This document shows, in pieces, positions 1 through 5,442 of a stretch of 10,038 nt of DNA (within the stretch, counting starts at the first letter, position 1; each line of letters starts with the position of its first letter). The notes below the pieces were generated by a model that worked only from the letters and a program-made list of their open reading frames with translations, ran no database searches and was not told the DNA's origin. The DNA is taken from contig JAOUFA010000107.1 of NCBI GenBank assembly GCA_029858545.1, positions 1-10,038 of the forward strand, given 5' to 3'. The position numbers were made by a program, and so were the translations under genes. The DNA is from Betaproteobacteria bacterium. GTDB lineage: Bacteria; Pseudomonadota; Gammaproteobacteria; Burkholderiales; SG8-39.

Positions 1-20
1 TGCGAAGACCGGTTGCGCAA

Positions 21-45
21 ACAAAGAGGGGGCACGCAGCCCCCG
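21..45 (-). terminator. Intrinsic terminator after erpA
   Basis: On the minus strand, 20 bases past the erpA stop, a 6-bp GC stem (GGGGGC / GCCCCC) closes a 5-base loop and is followed by the T-rich run TCTTTGTTTG. This fits a Rho-independent terminator ending the argC-to-erpA transcript. The T tract is interrupted, so efficiency is uncertain. Confidence 0.65.
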
Positions 46-65
46 ACCCTATACCAAACTTCCGC

Positions 66-428
66 TCACGCGGAGAAAGACGATCCGCAACCGCAGGTCG
101 TGGTGGCGTTCGGGTTCTTGATGACGAACTGCGCGCCCTCGACCCCTTCTTGGTAGTCGATTTCTGCACCGACAAGATACTGAAAGCTCATTGAGTCGAT
201 CAGTAAAGTTACACCATTCTTCTGCAACACGGTGTCATCGTCGTTCTGCGTCTCGTCGAAGGTGAACCCGTATTGAAACCCAGAGCAACCGCCACCAGAA
301 ACAAATACGCGCAGCTTCAGGTCGGGATTGCTTTCTTCCTCGATCAACTGCTGCACTTTGAAAGCCGCGCTATCGGTAAACAGCAGCGGAGTCGGGTTTT
401 CGGTAGCTGCTTCGGAAATCGCGTTCAT
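66..428 (-). CDS. erpA: Iron-sulfur cluster insertion protein ErpA (A-type carrier)
   Basis: 120-residue A-type Fe-S carrier of the HesB/IscA/ErpA family. It receives clusters from the Isc assembly machinery and passes them to apoproteins in the cytoplasm; in E. coli these include isoprenoid-synthesis enzymes. The three cluster-binding cysteines are present: C48 in SGGGCSG, and C112 and C114 in the C-terminal TCGCGSSF. The C terminus (NPNATTTCGCGSSFSA) and the acidic, variable N terminus match betaproteobacterial ErpA rather than IscA, and no isc genes adjoin it. The ATG is preceded by GGAG with 8 bases of spacing. It is the last gene of the argC / coiled-coil protein / bactofilin / erpA run, 79 bases after the bactofilin stop, and is followed by a terminator. 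Full length, nothing missing. Confidence 0.95.
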   Translation of the reverse strand: MNAISEAATENPTPLLFTDSAAFKVQQLIEEESNPDLKLRVFVSGGGCSGFQYGFTFDETQNDDDTVLQKNGVTLLIDSMSFQYLVGAEIDYQEGVEGAQFVIKNPNATTTCGCGSSFSA

Positions 429-507
429 GTACTTTGCTCCAAGAGGATCCTGACGGAATTGTCGGGCAGCCGATTCCTTACAGTCAACCCGGGTTATCCG
501 AACGGCA

Positions 508-912
508 TCAACCGCCGGACGCCAGCTTCAATTCTACCGACTTCACCTCGGATCCACCGCTATGTACCAACCGGCCCTCAACCACGGCACCCTGGTGCAT
601 CTCGATGCTCTTGTAACTGACATCGCCCTTGACGCGCGAACCCACTTGGAGTTCAAGCGTCTCGGAGGCATGGACCGGGCCGTTGATGGTTCCGTTGACC
701 ACGACATGTGCCGCCTGAACCTCGCCGTCAATACGCGCATTGGCAGACACGACCAATGTCGCCATCTCGTCAGGCAGCGCCGCCACATTTCCGCGCACCT
801 CGCCATCCACGCGCAGACCGCCGCTGAAGTACACATTGCCTTCGATACGAGTTGTCACGCCAATCAGGCTATCGATCCGGTTCTGCGGTTTACTTTTTGT
901 CTTTCCGAACAT
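508..912 (-). CDS. Bactofilin (polymer-forming cytoskeletal protein)
   Basis: 134-residue bactofilin (DUF583 fold). Bactofilins polymerise without nucleotide into filaments that act at the inner membrane as scaffolds for cell-wall enzymes and polar proteins. The core, about residues 20-120, shows the recurring hydrophobic/glycine pattern of the right-handed beta-helix (for example RIEGNV, RVDGEV, RIDGEV, RVKGDV, VVEGRL). The N terminus MFGKTKSK has a hydrophobic M-F followed by lysines. It resembles the short membrane-targeting sequence reported for other bactofilins and predicts direct binding to the inner leaflet. The ATG has GAGAGG 8 bases upstream. It starts 21 bases after the stop of the coiled-coil membrane protein, so the two are very probably co-expressed and may work together. 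Which cell-shape or polar function it serves here cannot be told from sequence. Confidence 0.93.
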   Translation of the reverse strand: MFGKTKSKPQNRIDSLIGVTTRIEGNVYFSGGLRVDGEVRGNVAALPDEMATLVVSANARIDGEVQAAHVVVNGTINGPVHASETLELQVGSRVKGDVSYKSIEMHQGAVVEGRLVHSGGSEVKSVELKLASGG

Positions 913-933
913 GGGAGTCGCCTCTCAATATCT

Positions 934-1686
934 CTAAAGGATTACCGTATGCATTGCCTTCGCCTCAGTTGATCCGGACTCGTAGACCCGGACCTGCACG
1001 CTCTCCACTCTTGCTTTCGGTGCAATGCGGAAGGTGCCCTCGACACGCTGAAAATACTTGAATGCGAGTTTGAACGCCGCGGCGCTGGCCTGGCCGGACT
1101 CGGGAAATATCATCATAGCACTCCTGCCATCCTCAGTCAGCTTCACCACTAGTTCCATGCGGCCCTGGAATTCGCGGTCGCGCCGCAATCCCGAAGTAAG
1201 CAAGAGCAATCGGTAACGGTATTCACCTGGCAAGACCTCTGGTTCAATCTTGAACCGATATATTGACAGTCCCTGCTTCTGGCGCGCCTCCGAAGAGAGC
1301 ATGCTTTCGAAGGTTGCCAGTTCCTCGCGCAAGCGCGCGTTTTCCTGTTCCAATCCCTGAAATTGCTGCGCCAGTCTTTGCTGGGCTGTCCGCTCAATCG
1401 ACAGACGGTTGTCTGCAGCATTTGCCACGGCACGCAACCGCGCGAGCTCGCTTTCCGCGGTATCCAGACTCCGCTTGGTATCGGAAAGTTCCTGCTGCAG
1501 GGTATCCCGATCGAAGCCCGCATAGCGCCGTCCCGCGTCGTAGATCCAGAATGCGAAAGTACCGCATGCCGTCAATAACAGTGCCGACGCGAGCCATCGC
1601 CAATACCATGGTATTTCGGCGCGCACCGACACCTGTGCTCCGGAGAAGCCTAGGCGTCGAAGCAGTCTCTTTAGTCGGAGCGACAT
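934..1686 (-). CDS. One-pass membrane coiled-coil protein, probably DUF6776
   Basis: 250-residue protein of unknown function. Order of parts: a basic cytoplasmic N terminus (residues 1-25, rich in R and K); one transmembrane helix at about 29-49 (WRWLASALLLTACGTFAFW); a long coiled coil at about 58-138, rich in L, E, Q and R; and a C-terminal domain of about 110 residues with alternating hydrophobic strands (145-250). The positive-inside rule places the coiled coil and C-terminal domain in the periplasm. No catalytic motif is visible, and in particular no LytM/M23 zinc ligands. From memory, proteins of this shape (Pfam DUF6776) recur between argC and a bactofilin gene in beta- and gammaproteobacteria; I could not search to confirm. 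The start lies 10 bases after the argC stop with only a weak GGA upstream, which suggests translational coupling. A role in anchoring or positioning the bactofilin is inference. Confidence 0.8.
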   Translation of the reverse strand: MSLRLKRLLRRLGFSGAQVSVRAEIPWYWRWLASALLLTACGTFAFWIYDAGRRYAGFDRDTLQQELSDTKRSLDTAESELARLRAVANAADNRLSIERTAQQRLAQQFQGLEQENARLREELATFESMLSSEARQKQGLSIYRFKIEPEVLPGEYRYRLLLLTSGLRRDREFQGRMELVVKLTEDGRSAMMIFPESGQASAAAFKLAFKYFQRVEGTFRIAPKARVESVQVRVYESGSTEAKAMHTVIL

Positions 1687-1696
1687 TGGATCCAGT

Positions 1697-2737
1697 TCAT
1701 GGGACGACCGGAAGATGCCCGAGTCCGGTGGACTCCGGGATTCCGAACATGATGTTCATGTTCTGTACTGCCTGACCCGACGCGCCTTTGACCAAGTTGT
1801 CAATGACGGAGAGCACGACCGCGGTGCTCCCCTTCGTGGTCCCATCCACCGGACGATGTACTGCGATGCGACAAATGTTGGAAGCCCGCACCGAGCGCGT
1901 GTCCGGATGGCTGCCCGCGGGCAGGATATCGACAAAGGGTTCGCCCGCGTATCGCTCTTCGAAAAGGGTCTGCAAATCGATATCACGCGTCAGTCGTGCG
2001 TAAAGCGTGGCGTGAATGCCGCGAAGCATGGGCACAAGATGCGGCGTAAACACCAAACCCACGTCGCGCCCCGCCAGCTGCGCAAGGCCCTGTCGTATCT
2101 CAGGCCAATGACGGTGTCCGGGGACTGCGTAGGCCGAAAAATTGTCGGCAGCCTCGCAAAACATCAGATGCTGCTCACTCTTGCGTCCGGCGCCGCTGAC
2201 CCCCGACTTAGTATCCGCGATCAGGGAATCGAGGTCCACAACACCGGCTTCAATAAGCGGCAGGAATCCCAGCTGGGTGGCCGTAGGATAGCAGCCAGGA
2301 TTGGCCACCAAACGCGCGTCGCGAATTCTGTCGCGATTGATTTCACACAATCCGTAAATCGCCCCCTCGATCAGTTCGGGGGCCAAGTGTTTCATCCTGT
2401 ACCAGTGTTCCCACAGTGCAACATCCTGAATCCGGAAGTCCGCCGAAAGATCGACTATGCGCACGCCTCGTTCCAGCAAGGCACGTACCTCGCCCATCGC
2501 CACCCCATTCGGCGTAGCGAAGAACACCACGTCGCAATCGCCCAGTCTCGCCTTGTCGGGTTCTGAGAATGCCAGAGACACTTGTCCGCGCAGGCTTGGA
2601 AACATCGTCTCCACCGGCGTGCCTGCGTCCTTGCGCGAAGTGATGGCGGTGACCTGTGCCTGCGGATGCTGCACGAGCAGGCGCAGCAGTTCCACGCCCG
2701 TATAGCCCGTTCCGCCGACAATCCCCGCCTTGATCAT
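1697..2737 (-). CDS. argC: N-acetyl-gamma-glutamyl-phosphate reductase (ArgC)
   Basis: 346-residue type 1 ArgC, the NADPH-dependent enzyme that reduces N-acetylglutamyl 5-phosphate to the semialdehyde in arginine synthesis. The N terminus MIKAGIVGGTGYTG is the Rossmann dinucleotide-binding loop. C149 in NPGCYPT is the catalytic cysteine, followed by KSGVSGAGR (177-185) and GHRHWPE (207-213), both typical of the family. The open frame extends 6 codons upstream to a TTG at 2753-2755. I chose the ATG at 2735-2737 because GGGAG lies 6 bases before it and family members begin at this point. A second SD-like GGAGG sits 10 bases before the TTG, so the longer form is not fully excluded. The gene follows the rpsI terminator by about 50 bases with no clear promoter in between. 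No other arg gene is in the window. Confidence 0.96.
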   Translation of the reverse strand: MIKAGIVGGTGYTGVELLRLLVQHPQAQVTAITSRKDAGTPVETMFPSLRGQVSLAFSEPDKARLGDCDVVFFATPNGVAMGEVRALLERGVRIVDLSADFRIQDVALWEHWYRMKHLAPELIEGAIYGLCEINRDRIRDARLVANPGCYPTATQLGFLPLIEAGVVDLDSLIADTKSGVSGAGRKSEQHLMFCEAADNFSAYAVPGHRHWPEIRQGLAQLAGRDVGLVFTPHLVPMLRGIHATLYARLTRDIDLQTLFEERYAGEPFVDILPAGSHPDTRSVRASNICRIAVHRPVDGTTKGSTAVVLSVIDNLVKGASGQAVQNMNIMFGIPESTGLGHLPVVP

Positions 2738-2789
2738 GTCGCGCTCCCTGCCCAAGTGTCCTGATCCTCCAGGAAAGGGTTGTTACGCG

Positions 2790-2815
2790 AAAAAGCCGCC
2801 CGGAGGCGGCTTTTT
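2790..2815 (-). terminator. Strong terminator after rpsI (symmetrical, could act on both strands)
   Basis: A perfect 6-bp GC stem (GCCGCC / GGCGGC) with a 4-base loop, flanked by five As on one side and five Ts on the other. On the minus strand it begins 25 bases past the rpsI stop and ends in a T run, as expected for the end of rplM-rpsI. Read on the plus strand it has the same architecture, so it could also stop antisense transcription coming out of argC. Confidence 0.85.
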
Positions 2816-2840
2816 CTGTATCGACCGAATGTCCAGTCGG

Positions 2841-3233
2841 TTAACGCTTCGAGAACTGTTTGCGCCGCCGCGCCTTGTGCAGTCCCACCTTCTTGCGCTC
2901 CACCTCGCGGGCGTCGCGAGTCATCAAACCCGCCGCGCTAAGCGTTGACTTGAGCGAGGCATCAAATTCCACAAGCGCCCGTGAAATGCCGTGCCGAACC
3001 GCACCCGCCTGGCCACTCTCACCGCCACCATGCACATTCACCATGATATCGAAGGAAGAGGAACTCTTCGTCAAGTCTAACGGCTGGCGCACAACCATAC
3101 GACCTGTCTCGCGAGCGAAGAATACGTCCACCGGCTTGCCGTTGACGACAATCTGCCCGCTGCCCTGCTTTAGAAACACGCGCGCCACGGAACTCTTGCG
3201 ACGTCCGGTGCCGTAGTAGTAATCGCCGACCAT
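2841..3233 (-). CDS. rpsI: 30S ribosomal protein S9
   Basis: 130-residue S9 (uS9), a component of the small-subunit head whose C-terminal tail reaches the P-site tRNA. YGTGRRKSSVARV (7-19) is the signature of the family, and the basic tail KARRRKQFSKR ends in the invariant SKR. Length is normal. The SD is weak: GAAAGG 11 bases upstream of the ATG. It follows rplM in the usual rplM-rpsI pair, but 87 bases separate the two, longer than I would expect for this pair, and the spacer can form a hairpin. Both genes are read from the promoter upstream of rplM. Confidence 0.97.
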   Translation of the reverse strand: MVGDYYYGTGRRKSSVARVFLKQGSGQIVVNGKPVDVFFARETGRMVVRQPLDLTKSSSSFDIMVNVHGGGESGQAGAVRHGISRALVEFDASLKSTLSAAGLMTRDAREVERKKVGLHKARRRKQFSKR

Positions 3234-3320
3234 ACCTGTTACCGCCTTTCCTTCGCTGGGTCATGCATCGCCGACCGAGCGGCCCGACGCACCATCATTA
3301 CTTGTTCTGCTTCTCGCATC

Positions 3321-3749
3321 CTACAGTTCGAGTACCTTGGGTTGTTGCGCAACATGCGGATGGTCGCCGCGTGCATAGACCTTGAGTTTCTTCAGCATCG
3401 CGTAGCCGAGCGGGCCCTTGGGCAGCATTCCCTTGACCGCTTTCTGGAGTACCCGCTCCGGACGCTCCGCGCGCATCTTCGCGAGACTGGTTTCGCGAAT
3501 TCCCCCGGGAAATCCGGTATGGCGGTAATAGCGCTTGTCGGTTTCTTTCGCCCCGGTGACGCGCAACTTGCCCGCATTGACCACGACGATGTAGTCGCCG
3601 GTATCCACGTGCGGCGTGAACTCTGGTTTATGCTTGCCTCGCAGGCGCACGGCGATTTGCGTCGCCAAGCGGCCGAGAACCTTATCTTGCGCGTCCACCA
3701 AATACCAGCCCTGGAGAACACTGCCCGCCTTTGCTGAGAACGTCTTCAT
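3321..3749 (-). CDS. rplM: 50S ribosomal protein L13
   Basis: 142-residue L13 (uL13), an early-assembly protein of the large subunit. Diagnostic segments are GWYLVDAQDKVLGRLAT (14-30), the central HVDTGDYIVVVNA (47-59), and the C-terminal VKGMLPKGPLG (105-115) with DHPHVAQQP (129-137). Length matches the E. coli protein (142). The ATG sits only about 20 bases from the predicted transcription start, and no good Shine-Dalgarno is visible in that short leader. A four-codon frame ATG-GTT-GTT-CCA-TGA runs into the rplM start, its stop overlapping the ATG. In E. coli this operon is known to be feedback-regulated by its protein product; whether the unusual leader here serves that is unknown. Confidence 0.97.
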   Translation of the reverse strand: MKTFSAKAGSVLQGWYLVDAQDKVLGRLATQIAVRLRGKHKPEFTPHVDTGDYIVVVNAGKLRVTGAKETDKRYYRHTGFPGGIRETSLAKMRAERPERVLQKAVKGMLPKGPLGYAMLKKLKVYARGDHPHVAQQPKVLEL

Positions 3750-3776
3750 GGAACAACCATTTGCGAAAAGCTTGCG

Positions 3777-3805
3777 ATTCTATTAAAGATAAGGCTGGGC
3801 GTCAA
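3777..3805 (-). promoter_or_regulatory. Sigma-70 promoter of rplM-rpsI
   Basis: On the minus strand, TTGACG (-35, 3800-3805; 5 of 6 consensus) and TAGAAT (-10, 3777-3782; 5 of 6) are separated by exactly 17 bases. Transcription would start near 3770 and leave a leader of about 20 bases before the rplM ATG. This is the best promoter in the window and sits where a ribosomal protein operon needs one. Confidence 0.8.
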
Positions 3806-3851
3806 AGGGTTACTTCCTTCCCTTGTGGATGTTTGACGACAGGAAATAGGC

Positions 3852-3884
3852 AAAAAAAAAGCGCAACCCTATGAGGGGTTGCGC
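3852..3884 (-). terminator. Perfect intrinsic terminator with no protein gene of its own
   Basis: Minus-strand stem GCGCAACCC / GGGTTGCGC (9 bp, plus a possible further pair next to the loop) with a 4-base loop, followed immediately by nine Ts. It has the form of a strong Rho-independent terminator. Upstream on this strand there is no convincing coding sequence for the following 300 bases and more, so it is best read as the 3' end of the small RNA described at this locus. It also shields the rplM promoter 47 bases further on from upstream transcription. Confidence 0.9.
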
Positions 3885-3967
3885 TCAATCCACCAAAGGA
3901 GGAGGGTGGAGGAGACAAATCTGCACAGTTGACTCCCCAGGAATGTGCTGCCGGGGACGCCAAGACG
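3852..3967 (-). ncRNA. Candidate small RNA with an anti-Shine-Dalgarno loop
   Basis: Proposed transcript of about 115 nt. Reading 5' to 3' on the minus strand: a first hairpin, TCCCC / GGGGA with an inner GG/CC (about 3932-3956), which competes with an alternative GCACA / TGTGC pairing; then stem TCCACC / GGTGGA (3889-3894 with 3905-3910) presenting the single-stranded loop CTCCTCCTTT; then the terminator with nine Ts. CCTCCTTT within the loop is identical to the anti-Shine-Dalgarno stretch at the 3' end of betaproteobacterial 16S rRNA, so the loop could pair with ribosome binding sites of mRNAs. The 5' end is set from the predicted promoter and is uncertain. Rfam, as I recall, holds a family of toxic small RNAs from Betaproteobacteria; I cannot test membership here. 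The alternative is a decayed intergenic region with a coincidental C-rich loop. Confidence 0.55.
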
Positions 3968-3973
3968 GTCCGA

Positions 3974-4002
3974 AGTATGCCAAGGCTTTTGCTGCATTGC
4001 AA
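3974..4002 (-). promoter_or_regulatory. Possible promoter of the small RNA
   Basis: Minus strand TTGCAA (-35, 3997-4002; 4 of 6) and CATACT (-10, 3974-3979; 4 of 6) with a 17-base spacer. The TGG before the -10 gives an extended -10 (TGn). The predicted start is near 3967. Moderate match only; other AT-rich segments upstream could serve instead. Confidence 0.4.
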
Positions 4003-4011
4003 CGCCCGTTT

Positions 4012-4100
4012 GCCAACTTTTTTTCATTCTTGCGAATTTTTTCAAATTAAGATCAATAATTTTGCAACTCTTTGTTATTGCAATTTATTAACACTAATCA
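4012..4100. other. AT-rich tract between rplM side and OsmC-family gene
   Basis: About 90 bases of strongly AT-rich sequence inside otherwise GC-rich DNA, with T runs at 4018-4024, 4037-4042, 4060-4063, 4071-4073 and 4084-4086. It contains no open frame of interest. It probably holds promoter and UP-like or curved elements for divergent transcription: the OsmC-family gene to the right and the small RNA to the left. With the small RNA, its terminator and the rplM promoter, it accounts for most of the 450-base gap between rplM and the OsmC-family gene. Confidence 0.5.
4062..4089 (+). promoter_or_regulatory. Possible promoter of the OsmC-family gene
   Basis: Plus strand TTGCAA (4062-4067; 4 of 6) and TTTATT (4084-4089; 4 of 6), spacer 16. 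This would give a leader of about 100 bases containing a small hairpin, GCGGA / TCCGC at 4153-4168. The match is weak, and several neighbouring AT-rich hexamers score similarly. Confidence 0.25.
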
Positions 4101-4199
4101 ACCGGCACGAGACGGGGTCGGTGTGAAGTATTCGGACTCTTGCCCCCCTTTAGCGGATGCTGCTCCGCACCAATTCGTAGAACGGAGAGGGAACCTGTA

Positions 4200-4619
4200 A
4201 TGGATTGCACAGTTCGATGGTCAGGGGAAGGCATGAGTTTCCTCGCCGAAACAGGCAGCAACCACGCTGTGGTGATGGACGGAGCGCCGGAAGGCGGAGG
4301 TCGCAATCTGGCGCCGCGCCCGATGGAAATGGTTTTGGTCGGAACAGGGGGCTGCACAGCCTACGACGTGGTGGTAATCCTCAAGAAAAGTGGCCAGGAA
4401 GTGACCGGCTGCGAGGTCAAGCTGACTTCCGAGCGAGCCGATGCGGACCCCAAGGTATTTACCCGGATTCACATGCACTTTAGGGTGCGCGGCAGGAACC
4501 TCAAGCCCAACATGGTCGAGCACGCCATCCGACTCTCTCACGAGAAGTATTGTTCGGCCTCCATCATGCTCGCCAAGACCGCTGAGATCACCAGGGACTA
4601 CGAGATCGTGCAGGACTGA
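4200..4619 (+). CDS. OsmC-family protein, YhfA type
   Basis: 139-residue member of the OsmC/Ohr superfamily, cytoplasmic proteins that reduce organic hydroperoxides with a pair of cysteines. The two active-site cysteines are both present: C52 in GTGGCTAYD and C118 in HEKYCSAS. The conserved NLAPRPMEMVL segment (36-46) precedes the first. Length and sequence style fit the YhfA branch better than OsmC or Ohr proper, and the physiological substrate of YhfA is not established. The open frame extends 20 codons upstream to a TTG. I chose the ATG at 4200-4202 because GAGAGG lies 9 bases before it and the family begins with this strand. It is a single gene on the plus strand, divergent from rplM and converging on coq7, with no clear terminator in the 112 bases between. 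Confidence 0.9.
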   Translation: MDCTVRWSGEGMSFLAETGSNHAVVMDGAPEGGGRNLAPRPMEMVLVGTGGCTAYDVVVILKKSGQEVTGCEVKLTSERADADPKVFTRIHMHFRVRGRNLKPNMVEHAIRLSHEKYCSASIMLAKTAEITRDYEIVQD

Positions 4620-4731
4620 CCTTCCCCAACCAAGCTAGCCTTGCGCGAGCCTGCCCGACGAGTCCAGAGCGAAGGCACAACCGCCCCGACCGCTTTGCAG
4701 CATGAGAGCGCAGTACCATTGCTTCACGGCA

Positions 4732-5397
4732 CTAGACGCGATAAGAAATTCTCGTCATCGCCTTCGCAAGCAGGCGCATCGCGGCTCTTGCCGGCGCCGG
4801 CAACTCTGCAGCGCCGAGTGCGATCGCCGTTGCGCGGTGTTTTGCCTCGTCGGCGCGCATCGCCTCCACAACGGCCCCGGTACGCCGGTCCTGAGGATCA
4901 AGCTGCGCGAGATGGCCAGCGAGATGCTCTTCCACCTGCCGCTCGGTCTCGGCGAGAAACGCGAGATTCCAGCGATCGCCCATCGCGCCCGCCGCCACCC
5001 CCATCGCGAGCGAGCCTGCATACCAGAGCGGATTCAGCAGGCTCATACGCCCTCCCAACTCGCGAATACGGTCACTGCTCCATGCCAGATGATCCTCTTC
5101 TTCGCGCGCCGCCTTCCCGAGAGCCTCTTTCGCATGCGCGTCACGCGCCGTCAGCGCCTGGCCCTGGTAGAGCGCCTGCGCGCACACTTCGCCAACGTGA
5201 TTAACACGCATGAGCGCTGCGGTATGGGCTCGCATAACCGGATCCAGTTCGACCTCGTGATGCGGTTCCGCTGGCGACGGTCGACCCGCCCGATGCACTC
5301 CGGTCACGGTACGCAAGGCGAGATCGAACTCGCCGATCAGGTGATCGATACACCGCGGTGAACGACCCGCCGAAGAATTCTCCGCAGTCCTTGCCAT
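4732..5397 (-). CDS. coq7: 3-demethoxyubiquinol 3-hydroxylase Coq7 (di-iron)
   Basis: 221-residue Coq7/UbiM-alternative hydroxylase that carries out the C6 hydroxylation late in aerobic ubiquinone synthesis, bound to the inner membrane. The di-iron ligands of the ferritin-like four-helix bundle are visible as E70 (NHVGEV), the ExxH motif E100-H103 (EEEDH), glutamates in the ETERQVEEH segment (150-158), and a second ExxH, E184-H187 (DEAKH). A hydrophobic hairpin at about 122-140 may sit in the membrane surface. The open frame reaches a TTG 6 codons further upstream. The ATG at 5395-5397 was chosen because GGGAG is 8 bases before it. It lies 45 bases after trpC with no terminator, so co-transcription with the trp genes is likely. 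No other ubi gene is in the window. Confidence 0.94.
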   Translation of the reverse strand: MARTAENSSAGRSPRCIDHLIGEFDLALRTVTGVHRAGRPSPAEPHHEVELDPVMRAHTAALMRVNHVGEVCAQALYQGQALTARDAHAKEALGKAAREEEDHLAWSSDRIRELGGRMSLLNPLWYAGSLAMGVAAGAMGDRWNLAFLAETERQVEEHLAGHLAQLDPQDRRTGAVVEAMRADEAKHRATAIALGAAELPAPARAAMRLLAKAMTRISYRV

Positions 5398-5442
5398 CGT
5401 TCTAACTCCCAGCAAAACCTTCGCACCTGCGCTATTTCGCGC

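Noticed and set aside
455..477. Inverted repeat GGAAT / ATTCC between erpA and the bactofilin as a terminator
   Set aside because: Weak stem with mismatches and no T run on the minus strand; erpA is more likely co-transcribed.
1715..2566. 283-codon plus-strand frame opposite argC
   Set aside because: Antisense shadow of argC; no recognisable domain and no ribosome binding site.
3897..3914. Plus-strand GGAGGAGGGTGGAGGAG as a ribosome binding site
   Set aside because: No start codon with a credible frame follows within reach. It is the complement of the C-rich loop region of the candidate small RNA.
3802..4002. 66-codon minus-strand frame across the rplM promoter and terminator
   Set aside because: It reads through the 9-bp terminator, nine Ts and the rplM -35 region, has no SD and no protein-like pattern. 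The RNA interpretation explains the same bases better.
4140..4199. 20-codon N-terminal extension of the OsmC-family gene from a TTG
   Set aside because: No SD before the TTG and no conservation expected, whereas the ATG at 4200 has GAGAGG at the right distance.
4641..5204. 187-codon plus-strand frame opposite coq7
   Set aside because: Arg/Pro/Ser-rich shadow of the GC-rich coq7 gene, with no family motif. coq7 has all its iron ligands on the other strand.
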